Below are positions 16,658-25,802 of a stretch of DNA of 54,454 nucleotides, piece after piece. Numbering within the stretch: position 1 is the stretch's first letter; each line of letters opens with the position of its first letter. The position numbers and the translations under genes are program-made. This stretch comes from an uncultured bacterium (GTDB lineage: Bacteria; Verrucomicrobiota; Kiritimatiellia; CAIKKV01), in contig CALHRZ010000034.1 in the NCBI GenBank assembly GCA_938038445.1, positions 1-54,454 on the forward strand, written 5' to 3'. Under the pieces are notes generated by a model. The model did not search any database. It saw only the letters and a list, made by a program, of their open reading frames with translations, and was not told where the DNA came from.

Positions 16658-18294
16658 GCGCGATGGCTGGGCCGAGGGAATCGAGCGGGATTCGAATTTT
16701 GAACGGGGAAATCTGGTTTACGGATTTGCCGTCGCGGGTTGTGGGCGGGGTGACCTTTGCGCCGGGACCGGGGGCGGGATGGTTTCCGTTTCATATCGAG
16801 TTGGAACATCTTTCCTGCACGGGGCTTGCAACGGGGGCGTTCAGTCCGGCGGGGGAATTGATCCTGGAGCTGGGTTTGAAGGGTTGGCATCGGTTACATA
16901 TCGCCCAAAATCCGGCGATTCGGGTTTGGTTGGACGGCGAATCCGGCTATTGTGAAATCCCGGGAGATGAGCGGTCCGTGCGCGATCATCCGTTGCCGGC
17001 GGCCGATCTGACAAATCGGCGTCTTCATCTGGCGCCCGTCCGGGGGGAAGGCCAGTGCCGGGAAGCTCGGCTTTTTTACATTCGCGCCGAACCCTGCGCG
17101 CCGCCCGTTTCCCGCCGGAATCTGATCGCGACGAACGACGGCCATGGGGTCTTTTTTCGAGGCTTAGACAGTCCCTGCGACCTCTGGCGGCATGTATATC
17201 CTTATCGCGACAGTGATTTCTTTCGTCTGATCTGGGGGCTTTACGGGGGTTGCCTATTGACGATGCGGGCCGATACGAAGGTTGGGGAATCGCCATTGCG
17301 CTCGGATGAGGGTTCCTTTCGGGCAGGAGACTGGCAATTCAATCGGTCCCTGCGAAAGATGAAAGAGGCCGGAGCCGATCCTCTGGCGGTGATTCGTACT
17401 GCGACCCGCGAATACGGGCTGGAGCTTCATTTTTATCTTCGAATGGCGGCCTTTTATGGGCCCTTTCCCAAGGTGGACTGGACGACCCGTTTTTTTCGGG
17501 AACATCCCGAGTGGCATTGTCGAGATGAGGAAGGGCGGCGGGTGAACTTTCTTTCCTATGCCTGGCCGGGGGTTCAAGAGCGGGTGTTGGCCTTTATGGA
17601 GGAGTTGTTGGACTATGAGCCGGAGGGGATTTGTCTGGCGTTCAATCGGGGGCTTCCGATGATCCTTTTCGAGGAACCGGTTTTGGAACGGTACCGGCGA
17701 CGTCTTGGGCATGCGCCTCGCTTGCCGGAAGAGAGCAACACCCCCGAAATGATGGCCGTTCGCCATGGAATGTTGATGGAATTTGTCGAGAAGGCGGCTC
17801 GGCTTGTCGAACGGAGAAACGCGACGCTTTCGTGTATTGTGCCCCGTGACTTCGACAGGGCGCGGGCATTGGGGCTGGACGTTGAAGAGTTGGCGCGGTG
17901 CGGGGTGATGGAGTCGGTCTTGGTAGGGGCTGGGCATGGGGACGATCCGGCGTTTGCCGATGATCTCGAGCCGGTTCGGGCGCTGAAACGTTGGGGTGGC
18001 CGTGTCTACGCGGGCGGCTCGTTTGTGCGGGCGCATGGAGCCGCGTGGCCGGCGGACGATATGTCGGTGAGGATCCGCCGGATGAAGGCGATTTTGGCAG
18101 CCGGTTTGGATGGCGCCTGGTTTTGGGATGCCGAAGTCGGGATTGGATGCGAATGGGAAATCCACCGGCGTTTTGGCGATTGGGAGCTGTTGGATCGGAT
18201 CGCAGCCGGCGAATGGCCTTCGAAAACAACGCACGAAACGCGCGCGATTCACGACTTGGTCGTGGGCCGTTATAACCCTTGGCATGCTTACTGA
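16654..18294 (+). CDS. GHL10-like (family 10-like glycosylhydrolase) protein of unknown substrate
   Basis: The protein has 546 residues from the GTG that overlaps the upstream stop (GTGA); an ATG at 16663 is an equally good start. Residues 15-150 form a beta-sandwich (HIELEHLSCTGLATGAFSPA, ARLFYIRAEPC). Residues 190-540 look like a TIM barrel: DPLAVIRTATREYGLELHFY is the helix-strand seen in bacterial GHL10 proteins, followed by FFREHPEWHCRDEEGR, YEPEGICLAFNRG and AILAAGLDGAWFWDAEVGIG. No signal peptide is seen. The coupled start and the following DUF4838 gene 24 bp downstream suggest a three-gene sugar operon. Catalytic residues cannot be assigned with confidence. Confidence 0.68.
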   Translation: MSAMAGPRESSGIRILNGEIWFTDLPSRVVGGVTFAPGPGAGWFPFHIELEHLSCTGLATGAFSPAGELILELGLKGWHRLHIAQNPAIRVWLDGESGYCEIPGDERSVRDHPLPAADLTNRRLHLAPVRGEGQCREARLFYIRAEPCAPPVSRRNLIATNDGHGVFFRGLDSPCDLWRHVYPYRDSDFFRLIWGLYGGCLLTMRADTKVGESPLRSDEGSFRAGDWQFNRSLRKMKEAGADPLAVIRTATREYGLELHFYLRMAAFYGPFPKVDWTTRFFREHPEWHCRDEEGRRVNFLSYAWPGVQERVLAFMEELLDYEPEGICLAFNRGLPMILFEEPVLERYRRRLGHAPRLPEESNTPEMMAVRHGMLMEFVEKAARLVERRNATLSCIVPRDFDRARALGLDVEELARCGVMESVLVGAGHGDDPAFADDLEPVRALKRWGGRVYAGGSFVRAHGAAWPADDMSVRIRRMKAILAAGLDGAWFWDAEVGIGCEWEIHRRFGDWELLDRIAAGEWPSKTTHETRAIHDLVVGRYNPWHAY

Positions 18295-18318
18295 AGAAGA
18301 AGAGAGGAAGGTTCGGCA

Positions 18319-20811
18319 ATGAAATATCAAACGAGATCGGCCTTAGGACGGATGAATCGGGTATTGGCGGTGGCGGGCGCCGGACTGCTCCAGGGCTCTC
18401 TTCGGCTCGAGGGTCAGGACCTTGTGATGGTGGAGAACGGTCAGACGAAAGCGGTGATCGTGGTGGAGCGGGAGGCGCTGACGGATTCCGCCCGGTCTTT
18501 GGAATATCGGGCGGCAAAGGAACTGGCTGATTATATGGAAAGGATGACGGGTGCTCGTACTCCTGTTTTGGACGATCCGGTGGCGGTAGAGGCCGCGTTG
18601 AAGGGATCGGCCCCTGTTTTGGTGGTGGGCGAATTGGCGCTCAAGAAGCGGCCGGATCTGGAACGGCGGTTGGAGGATGTGGTGAAGAAGAACCCGTTTG
18701 TCGTGGGGCGGCGAAGCCGGGATGGAGGCGTTAAGCGGTCGGATGGAATTGTGCTGCTGCGGGATGGCACAAAGGTTTATGTCGCGGGATCGAATGCGCG
18801 CAGTCATTTTTATGCCGCGGTGCGTTTGCTCAACCGATGGGGGTGCTGGTGGTACATGCCCGCCGAATTTGGCGAGTGTGTGCCGGAACGATCCCGGCTG
18901 ACGCTGGGCGCGCTGGATGAAGTTTATGGAACGCCCTTTGAAATTCGCCGGTACTGGTTGGCATGGAATGCCAGTGGGGAAGGCGTGCAAGATTTCCAGT
19001 TGCGCAACTTCATGAATGGGGAAGGATTTGTCGCGGCTCATGCGTTGGGGAAGTATGTCAAGGAACTGATTCCGCCGGGAGGAACGGCGTTCAACGTTCC
19101 GATTGCGGAGGAGCGGACGATTCAGCATGTAGCGGCGCAGTTGGAAGAGGCGTTTGCCAAGGGAGGGAACATCCAGCTAGGCATGGACGATGGGGTCTAT
19201 CGTTCCGACTCCAAGGTCGATGCCGAACTGCAAGCCAATCTGTACGACAAATACTTTCAGTCACAGATGCTCACGGACAACTTCATGGTATTTTACAATG
19301 GGGTGGCCCGGGAGTTGCGGAAACGGCATCCGGAAAGTCCGTCCACGATCACTTTTTTGGCCTATGGGAATATTACGATTCCCCCTCAGCGCAAGGTGGT
19401 GGCGGAGCCGGCATTGGTTGCCCAGCTTGCCCCGATTGACATTGATCCGAACCATGGGATGGACGATCCCCGTTCGCCGCCGCGACAGGAGTACCGAGCG
19501 ATGCTGTATCGTTGGGCGGAGGTGATGCGCGGGCGGGTGGAAATCTACGATTACGATCAGGGCATGCTGGTCTGGAGGGATTTGCCGAATCCGTCCCATC
19601 AAGCGTTTCGGCAGGATGTTCGGCACTATCGAGACGCCGGGATTCTGGGGCTACAGACAGAAACCCGCGGGGCGATCGCGACGACGTTTCTCAATTTCCA
19701 CATTCGGGGTCAGTTGATGTGGAATCCGGATACCGACTTGGACGCCCTTTTGGCCGAATTCTATCCGAACTTTTACGGTCCTGCTGCGGGACCGATGCGG
19801 GATTATTGGACGGCGCTTTTTCGCGCCTGGGAAGAGACGATTGTCACGGAGCATGAGTATTACGTGATTCCTGCGATTTACACGCGGGAGTTGGTGGAAA
19901 CGTTGCGGGGGCATTTGGAGCGCGGCAAGGCGGCGATCGCGCCGCTGCGTGAAAAGGATCTTGCCCAATGTTCTCGGAACGAACGGCTTTATCGGGAACG
20001 GATGGCGTTCACCGAGAATAGTTTCGCATTGATCGATTTGTACACGGAAATGATAAGGGCGGGGGCCACGGAATGTGATTACCGGCGCGCAGCGGAACTG
20101 GGAAAGCAGATGCTGCAGAAACGCCTTGAACTGGCAGCGATGAATCCGACCTTTACGACGCGGGTCATCGGTCCGGCGGCTGAGCCGCGGGAACCCGGCG
20201 GTTCGCCGGCCTGGTTGCCGGGCGAGGTCAAACAGTATATGGATCTGGCTGAGATTACGACGGGACCTCGCGGTCATCTTGTTGCAACGCTTCCTTTGGA
20301 GTGGGCTTTTCGGCGTGATCCCAACGACACTGGGCTTCCGAGCGGGTGGGCGCGGGAGAAGGCGGACCTATCCTACTGGAACACGCACAGCGGGCGTTAT
20401 GGGGATCCTTTTTCACGGAAGGATTATCCGACGACGAAATGGGAAGTGCTCCGGGCGGACCTCTATGCCCAGGCGCAGGGAGTTCTGCATCCCGACGGGC
20501 AGTCGTTCACGGGGTTTATGTGGTACAAGGCGCCGATCACGTTGACGGCGGAGCAGGTTAGCGGTCCGCTGCGGCTCCATTTTCCCGGCATCTTCAGCGA
20601 AGCTTGGTTATACCTCAATGGCGATTTGGTCGCCTATCGTCCTCAGAAGCACATGTGGTGGTATAACGACTATGCCTTTCATTGGGATGTGGACGTGAGC
20701 GGTTTAGTAAAGCCTGGGGAAAACGACATCACGATCCGCATCCACAATACGCATCACAATGGTGGTTTGTTCCGGCGGCCTTTCCTTTACCGGCCGACGC
20801 CTGCCGAGTGA
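18319..20811 (+). CDS. DUF4838 glycoside-hydrolase-like protein with C-terminal sugar-binding sandwich
   Basis: The 830 residues begin with a hydrophobic stretch (MNRVLAVAGAGLLQGSLRL) that may be a weak signal peptide. Residues 35-200 resemble the alpha-glucuronidase/GH67-type N-domain, with AAKELADYMERMTGARTPVL, then VYVAGSNARSHFYAAVRLLN and WWYMPAEFGE, the usual lead into DUF4838. The barrel (about 200-560) has NIQLGMDDGVYRSDS, NTITFLAYG-like ITFLAYGNITIPP and IDIDPNHGMDDP. A jelly-roll at 690-825 (TGFMWYKAPITL, AWLYLNGDLVAYRP, NDITIRIHNTHHNGGLF) matches GH2-type sugar-binding domains. AGGAAGG precedes the ATG. DUF4838 proteins are associated with polysaccharide degradation; the substrate is unknown. 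Confidence 0.82.
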   Translation: MKYQTRSALGRMNRVLAVAGAGLLQGSLRLEGQDLVMVENGQTKAVIVVEREALTDSARSLEYRAAKELADYMERMTGARTPVLDDPVAVEAALKGSAPVLVVGELALKKRPDLERRLEDVVKKNPFVVGRRSRDGGVKRSDGIVLLRDGTKVYVAGSNARSHFYAAVRLLNRWGCWWYMPAEFGECVPERSRLTLGALDEVYGTPFEIRRYWLAWNASGEGVQDFQLRNFMNGEGFVAAHALGKYVKELIPPGGTAFNVPIAEERTIQHVAAQLEEAFAKGGNIQLGMDDGVYRSDSKVDAELQANLYDKYFQSQMLTDNFMVFYNGVARELRKRHPESPSTITFLAYGNITIPPQRKVVAEPALVAQLAPIDIDPNHGMDDPRSPPRQEYRAMLYRWAEVMRGRVEIYDYDQGMLVWRDLPNPSHQAFRQDVRHYRDAGILGLQTETRGAIATTFLNFHIRGQLMWNPDTDLDALLAEFYPNFYGPAAGPMRDYWTALFRAWEETIVTEHEYYVIPAIYTRELVETLRGHLERGKAAIAPLREKDLAQCSRNERLYRERMAFTENSFALIDLYTEMIRAGATECDYRRAAELGKQMLQKRLELAAMNPTFTTRVIGPAAEPREPGGSPAWLPGEVKQYMDLAEITTGPRGHLVATLPLEWAFRRDPNDTGLPSGWAREKADLSYWNTHSGRYGDPFSRKDYPTTKWEVLRADLYAQAQGVLHPDGQSFTGFMWYKAPITLTAEQVSGPLRLHFPGIFSEAWLYLNGDLVAYRPQKHMWWYNDYAFHWDVDVSGLVKPGENDITIRIHNTHHNGGLFRRPFLYRPTPAE

Positions 20812-20882
20812 ACGCTGCCCTGGGGCATGGCAAGAGAATGGGACAAGCCGCCGCGGGTACCTGCGCAAGGAAGCAGTGGGAT

Positions 20883-21408
20883 GACCGAGAGGGGAATGTT
20901 CCGGAATTCCCGGGTGGTGGAGCGCCAGGGCGTCCGAAGGAGATCCAGCAATCGTTTGAACGAAAAGAGTCTGACGCGTGAACTCGACGGTCAACCGCGC
21001 GTTTTCGGGTGCCTGGACATTGGAAGTAGTTGGAATTCGGTCATATTCCAGCGCGTCGAGCTTTTTGTGGGCGGCTGCGGGCAGGCAGGAGTCCGAGAAG
21101 TCCGTTCTGTGCTACCAATAGCGTTGGAGAACCGAACGGTTCACATGAGCGGCGAATGTTTCGGAGGGGTTCCGAAAGGCATCGGACCAGATCCAAGGCC
21201 GCGCCGAGTGGCGCTCAACTTCACGGCAAAGGAAGTTCAAATCGTTCCAAATGAGGTCGTTTTGCCGGACGACGACATCGTTATGGCGCCGCTGGTGGTC
21301 TGCGGTTTCGAACCATAATGGAGGGGTGGCTTTTCGCCAAATATTGGCCGGCGCATCGGCTTCTTCCCACATGTTGAAACTGAGATGGAGGAGGCGGGCA
21401 CGGATCAT
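20883..21408 (-). pseudogene. Decayed TIM-barrel sugar hydrolase-like gene (internal deletion, stop codon, frameshift)
   Basis: A minus-strand ATG at 21408 overlaps the beta-galactosidase stop (ATGA) and opens a 98-codon frame. It starts MIRARLLHLSFNMWEEADAP, a typical protein start, then jumps after about 33 residues to ETADHQRRHNDVVVRQNDLI and RPWIWSDAF, which in the family I have in mind lies deep in the barrel. A TAG at 21112-21114 interrupts the frame where an aromatic residue is expected (SVLQRYW stop). The same frame continues with KKLDALEYDRIPTTSN up to about 20970. Then similarity moves to another frame, with FKRLLDLLRTPWRSTTREF at 20898-20960. So a long in-frame deletion, a stop and a frameshift are all present. 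The family link is from memory and should be checked. Confidence 0.7.
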
Positions 21409-23399
21409 CGGCCCATTTCCTGGTAGACGGCCACTCCGTAAGGTGGGAGTTGGAGGGTGCTCCGATGGATTTTACCGGTCAAAAGGTTGCGCACGGGTTT
21501 CGTGAGGTTCATTTCGGCCGGATGGTTTGAAAGCTCGACCGCGATGCCTCCCTTTCCGGCAGGGCCTTCGCGGGGCACAACCAGAAGGTTTGGAGCGGCC
21601 TGGGCAGCGGGAATGACCTGGGCGGCCGTTGCGGCATAGGCGAGAAGTTTTTGATAATCGGCGTACGGCAATTGGGTTCCGAGCAGGAGGATCTTTCCCT
21701 TGCCGACTTTGTGTTCCACGAGGGCCGCCTTTCCACGGCCGGGCCCGTCGGTGTAGAAGGCGAGGGGTTTGCTGCCGTGGCACTCATACACGTCAAACCA
21801 CGTCGATCCTTGAAACTCCGAACCGTCGGTCCAGCGGGCCGTGAAGGGATGGGGTTCGCCGGGGAGTTCCCACAGGACGCGGACGCCGGCCCAGGTTTCA
21901 AGGGAGCTATAGGGGGCGTGGGTGAATTTAGCGGCATCGAGATTTCGGATGTCGGTGAAGGGACCGGCCACCCAGACCCCGCCTTTGCGAATCCATTTCA
22001 GGAGTCGTTGGCGAAGTCCGGCTTCGTCGAGCGCTGGCAGGAACGGAGACAGGATCAGGCGATAGGGGGTCAAATCGGCAGCCGGATCGATCAGGTCGGG
22101 GCGGTAATGGGCTTCGTGGATCGGCCGATAGACGGACTGGAGCATGGCTTCGCAGTATTGGAAACCTTTGCTGATCGGTTGGCATTCGAAGAGATTCCAG
22201 GCGAAAGTCGAATAGTGGAGTGCCAGGCCGGATGGGATAGGGTGGGTACGGGCAATGAAGGGCCCTGCTTTGCGTAAACCTTGTCCGATTTTGCGCACTT
22301 CCTCAAAGATATGGAGAGGACGGCCGCAGCTTGAGAGGACGGCGCCGTGCATCAGTTCCTGGCCGGCCCAATGGGCCCGCCAGAGCCAGTACAGGTTGGC
22401 TTCGCCGCCCAACGCGAAGGGAAGCCAAGAGTTGGCGCGGCAGAAGCCGGGTTCCCGATAGCCTTGCGCGATGGTTGACCCGTTCCAGCAGGGGGAGGTT
22501 TCCGTGTTCCAGAACGGGCGGGGTTTTAGAGGGCGGCAGAGATCCATCCAGAACGCTGCCTGCCAAAGGTTGTCCATCGTGTTGTAGTGATTGAATTGAA
22601 CGAGGTCGAGAGGGGCATGGATGGCATGGTAGGACAAGCCGAGCAGCGGCATCATATCGGTGCCGACGGGTTGGCGGGCGAGACGGTGCAGGATTTCGGC
22701 TTGATGATGGGCAAATGCGACATAGGAATCCGATTGGAACTGCAGCCAGGCGGTGACGAGCGATGGGTGATGCCACGTGGAGACGCGGGGAATCGGGAGT
22801 TCCGAAAAAGAGCCGTATTCCTGGCTCCAGAGGGTGGTGCACCAGGCGGCGTTGAGCGCCTGGATCGTGCCGTAGCGTGTTCGCATGGTTTCCTGGAAAA
22901 GGCGGTGACAGACGGGGCAGCAGCAGCCTCTGTGGTGGTGCGGGTAGAGTTCGTTGTCGATCTGCCATCCGATCACGTGAGGATTTCGGCCGAATTCCTG
23001 CGCCATTTTTGTTACGATGCGCGTGCAATGATCGCGGTAGAGCGGGTTATTGGGGCAGACGTGGCGGCGGGCGCCATGCTGGGAGACCTGTCCGTTTTCG
23101 GAGACGAAGAGCGCCTCAGGGTATCGTTGAACGAGCCAGGAGGGAGGAGTTGCCGTGGGCGTGCCGAGAATTGTGGCGATTCCCGCCCTTCCGAGTTGTT
23201 CCACCACGTCGTGAAGCCAATCCCAATCGTACTGACCTTCGCGGGGTTCCATTCGGCTCCAGGCGAATTCGCCGATGCGCATCACGTTCATGTTCGCTTT
23301 TTTCATCCAGCGAATATCCTCTTTCACCTGGTCGAGAGGCCAGTCCTCCGGATAATAAGCGGCACCGAAATAGGGCGGAACGATTTGGGAGGCTTTCAC
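21405..23399 (-). CDS. Beta-galactosidase, glycoside hydrolase family 42
   Basis: This 664-residue retaining glycosidase cleaves terminal beta-galactosides. The opening YFGAAYYPEDWPLDQVKEDI is diagnostic of GH42. The acid/base is E150 in WQIDNE and the nucleophile E300 in FWNTETS. A Cys cluster, C115 with C159, C161 and C164 (CCCPVC), matches the structural zinc site of thermophilic GH42 enzymes. The trimerisation domain follows (about 400-600, LLGTQLPYADYQKLLAYA) and a short C-terminal beta-domain ends at YGVAVYQEMGR. No signal peptide is present, so it acts on imported oligosaccharides. It is divergent from the unassigned 23526 gene, and its stop overlaps the start of a decayed hydrolase gene, a former two-gene operon. 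Confidence 0.95.
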   Translation of the reverse strand: MKASQIVPPYFGAAYYPEDWPLDQVKEDIRWMKKANMNVMRIGEFAWSRMEPREGQYDWDWLHDVVEQLGRAGIATILGTPTATPPSWLVQRYPEALFVSENGQVSQHGARRHVCPNNPLYRDHCTRIVTKMAQEFGRNPHVIGWQIDNELYPHHHRGCCCPVCHRLFQETMRTRYGTIQALNAAWCTTLWSQEYGSFSELPIPRVSTWHHPSLVTAWLQFQSDSYVAFAHHQAEILHRLARQPVGTDMMPLLGLSYHAIHAPLDLVQFNHYNTMDNLWQAAFWMDLCRPLKPRPFWNTETSPCWNGSTIAQGYREPGFCRANSWLPFALGGEANLYWLWRAHWAGQELMHGAVLSSCGRPLHIFEEVRKIGQGLRKAGPFIARTHPIPSGLALHYSTFAWNLFECQPISKGFQYCEAMLQSVYRPIHEAHYRPDLIDPAADLTPYRLILSPFLPALDEAGLRQRLLKWIRKGGVWVAGPFTDIRNLDAAKFTHAPYSSLETWAGVRVLWELPGEPHPFTARWTDGSEFQGSTWFDVYECHGSKPLAFYTDGPGRGKAALVEHKVGKGKILLLGTQLPYADYQKLLAYAATAAQVIPAAQAAPNLLVVPREGPAGKGGIAVELSNHPAEMNLTKPVRNLLTGKIHRSTLQLPPYGVAVYQEMGR

Positions 23400-23525
23400 G
23401 GCATCACCTGCGGTTGAGTCACGGCGGTCATTATGCCGTGCGGAATCGCATCATGCAACAACGGGCGGGAGCGTGAGCGCAATCCACTTGACTTTGATTG
23501 CAAAGCGTATATCGTGCCGTCTTCT

Positions 23526-25802
23526 ATGAACCCTTCCGATGTCTTCCGTTTATTCGCTGCGACACGCGTGGGCGATCGGGATGCCCCAACGGCCCTTTTT
23601 TCGCTGCCCGTTCCAAAACAAAAAAGGCTGTTTTCACTCAAGCCAAACGTTCGAGTCCGAATGGGGGCTCAGCCCATTGCCACGCGGCTTGGAGGGCAGC
23701 CGCGGCGCGTTTTGGTTGCGTTATCGGCCGACGCGGGAACGTCCCTTCCCGAGCAGTTGCGGTTTGGAAAAGGCCGGTTGGAAGAGGGGCGCATGGCGGA
23801 GACGGGGTGGTTGCTTCGGCTGAAGCCGACCTTGGAGCGGATTCCGTATGTTGCCCATCGGTTTGCCGACATTGAGTCATTGCGGAGAGTTCCGGCGGCG
23901 GAATGCACGACGATGGAATATGCATTGGAGCTGCAATGGGGAGGGCGGATTCTTCGTCTCCAGCCGGGTGCCACGGGGCCGGGCTCGGCAGAATGTCTCT
24001 GGCAGAATGTGATGTTGGAACGGCTTTGGTCGAACGAGGCGGCCGATGGGTATCGTTTGGGCGGTATCATTTACAATGAGGATACCTTTCTTTGGGCCGA
24101 TCTTTACCTGGTCCTCTTCGCCAACGGGGTGGGCCATGCGGCTCTTCATTTTTTTAACGGGCGGCTGCACATCAAGGGATACGATTTCCGGGGGTTTCCC
24201 TACCTCAAGATTGGCGGGGATGGCGTGACGCCCCTGGATGCCGATCTACCGATGGATGGTTTTCGGCAGGATTTGGGGCTTGTTCGTTTTAATTTTGAGG
24301 ATACGGCGATCACCTGCAGCCGGCGTTATCCCGCCCTTCTGAGAAAGCGGGGGGATGAAGCGGTGTATTCTCCTTTTGCCCGAATAATCAATCCGCAGAA
24401 ACCGGACTCTCCGGACGATTACTGGGATCCTGGACTTGCACGGACCGTCCGATTTCAATTCAGTTTGTCCGACGCGCTTCCGGCTGTTGCTCGGTATAGG
24501 ATTCCGGCGTGGTGGTATACCTATTGCGGGGAGCCTTGGCCTTTTGGCTATTTGCCCGCCGAGGGGCGTTTTGCTTCTGTTTCTGCGGGGACGGCCGCCC
24601 ATGTTCAGGCTTTGATGCGTCGGGGAGGATTTGATGGGGGCTCGGCGGACGGGGGGGCGCCGAATCCAAGCAGTCCTATGGGGAACGATGGGGATACGGG
24701 GATCGGTCTCATGACGCAAGCCTGGTTGACGGGGGATTCATTGCTCTATCGGGATGCGTTGGATTATTGTTATTACTGGGCCGATATGGCCGTGGATCAT
24801 ACGGACTTCACGGTGCATCAATGGGTAGGGGGGTGGGGATGGAAGACCTGTGCGTATTCGAAGTTCCGGGATGTGTGGGTGGGTTATTTGGAGACGGGCG
24901 ATCCGTGGCTGCGAGACACGGCCGAGATGGCGGCTGCGACCTATTGGTCCTGGTTCCGTTCCAACTGGCCGCGAAATTCCATTGGGCGGGATGCCTTTGA
25001 AGTGGGCGGTTGGGCCTTGTTGGCCCGTTTTGGTGCGAACGGGTGTGCCTTGGAACGAGCTCGGGCGTTCCACCACATGATTCATACTGTCCTAAGGGAG
25101 CGCGGAAGCATTGGGGGGCAGATGGGGGGCGGACCCCATCCGGGATGGCATTCCTCGCTTTACATGACGGGTGTCGTCCTGATGAGTCTGCTTGATCTTT
25201 ACGAGATGGAAGTGGAACAGGGAGGGGTAGTGGATCGCATTTGGTCTGATTTTGAGATTTTACATCGTCAATATCGGCGGGATGATGTGGAACTGTTTCC
25301 CAGTAATTTAGGGAATCCGCGGGCGCGGTGGGGGTGGCACTCTCAAGCGGAGTGGGCCACGTTTGCCCTGCGTGCCTATGCGGAGATGGGACGGGCGGTT
25401 GGCTTCGATCATCCGGTGGTTCGGGAAGGGTTTGCGAAACTGAAACCGGCCCTTGGCTATAATCAGGCCGAATGGTCCCAAACAGGGCGGCTGGGGAATC
25501 GGCATTTGCACCCGCGAGCACATGATGCGCTGATGCTCGCGGCTCGACTGAGAGAAGAAGGGTTTGGGATCGAGATGGAGCCGGCGTTTGGGGAGGAGAC
25601 GCTGCCGTGGCCGGAGGTTCAGCGCGTGGCGACTCCGTGGGGGATGCTTGAGATCCGGGCCCGGCGGGAAGGAAACGATTGGCGGGTTCAATTCAAGGTT
25701 GGCTTTGACGTTCCGATCCGGGTGCGTTGGCGTGGGGAATGGCGAGAGTGGCGACCTGGGGAAGAGTTGACGCTTGAGGATCAGAATCCCACAGGGGTTT
25801 GA
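23526..25802 (+). CDS. Unassigned 758-residue protein in the sugar island, possible alpha-helical barrel
   Basis: I do not recognise this protein. The frame is open from 23433, but MNPSDVFRLFAATRVGDRDA at 23526 is the more natural beginning; neither has a good ribosome site. Residues 1-330 look beta-rich and include LGGIIYNEDTFLWADLYLVL and GRLHIKGYDFRGFPYLKIGG. Residues 370-690 look helical with many Trp and aromatic pairs: DALDYCYYWADMAVDHTDF, HQWVGGWGWKTCAYSKFRDV, GWHSSLYMTGVVLMSLLDLY and RWGWHSQAEWATFALRAYAE. That pattern suggests an (alpha/alpha)6 barrel, as in several lyases and glycosidases. A small beta-domain closes the protein. No signal peptide is seen. Position next to GH42 and DUF4838 genes suggests carbohydrate work. 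The 3' end overlaps the convergent aminotransferase gene by 22 bp. Confidence 0.75.
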   Translation: MNPSDVFRLFAATRVGDRDAPTALFSLPVPKQKRLFSLKPNVRVRMGAQPIATRLGGQPRRVLVALSADAGTSLPEQLRFGKGRLEEGRMAETGWLLRLKPTLERIPYVAHRFADIESLRRVPAAECTTMEYALELQWGGRILRLQPGATGPGSAECLWQNVMLERLWSNEAADGYRLGGIIYNEDTFLWADLYLVLFANGVGHAALHFFNGRLHIKGYDFRGFPYLKIGGDGVTPLDADLPMDGFRQDLGLVRFNFEDTAITCSRRYPALLRKRGDEAVYSPFARIINPQKPDSPDDYWDPGLARTVRFQFSLSDALPAVARYRIPAWWYTYCGEPWPFGYLPAEGRFASVSAGTAAHVQALMRRGGFDGGSADGGAPNPSSPMGNDGDTGIGLMTQAWLTGDSLLYRDALDYCYYWADMAVDHTDFTVHQWVGGWGWKTCAYSKFRDVWVGYLETGDPWLRDTAEMAAATYWSWFRSNWPRNSIGRDAFEVGGWALLARFGANGCALERARAFHHMIHTVLRERGSIGGQMGGGPHPGWHSSLYMTGVVLMSLLDLYEMEVEQGGVVDRIWSDFEILHRQYRRDDVELFPSNLGNPRARWGWHSQAEWATFALRAYAEMGRAVGFDHPVVREGFAKLKPALGYNQAEWSQTGRLGNRHLHPRAHDALMLAARLREEGFGIEMEPAFGEETLPWPEVQRVATPWGMLEIRARREGNDWRVQFKVGFDVPIRVRWRGEWREWRPGEELTLEDQNPTGV

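Noticed and set aside
20827..21318. 163-codon plus-strand frame after the DUF4838 gene
   Set aside because: It is antisense to the decayed hydrolase remnant, which explains the region better.
23488..23514. Sigma-70 promoter TTGACT ... GTATAT upstream of the unassigned sugar-island gene
   Set aside because: The -35 is good, but the only TATA-like hexamers are 13 to 15 bases away, too close for a standard promoter.
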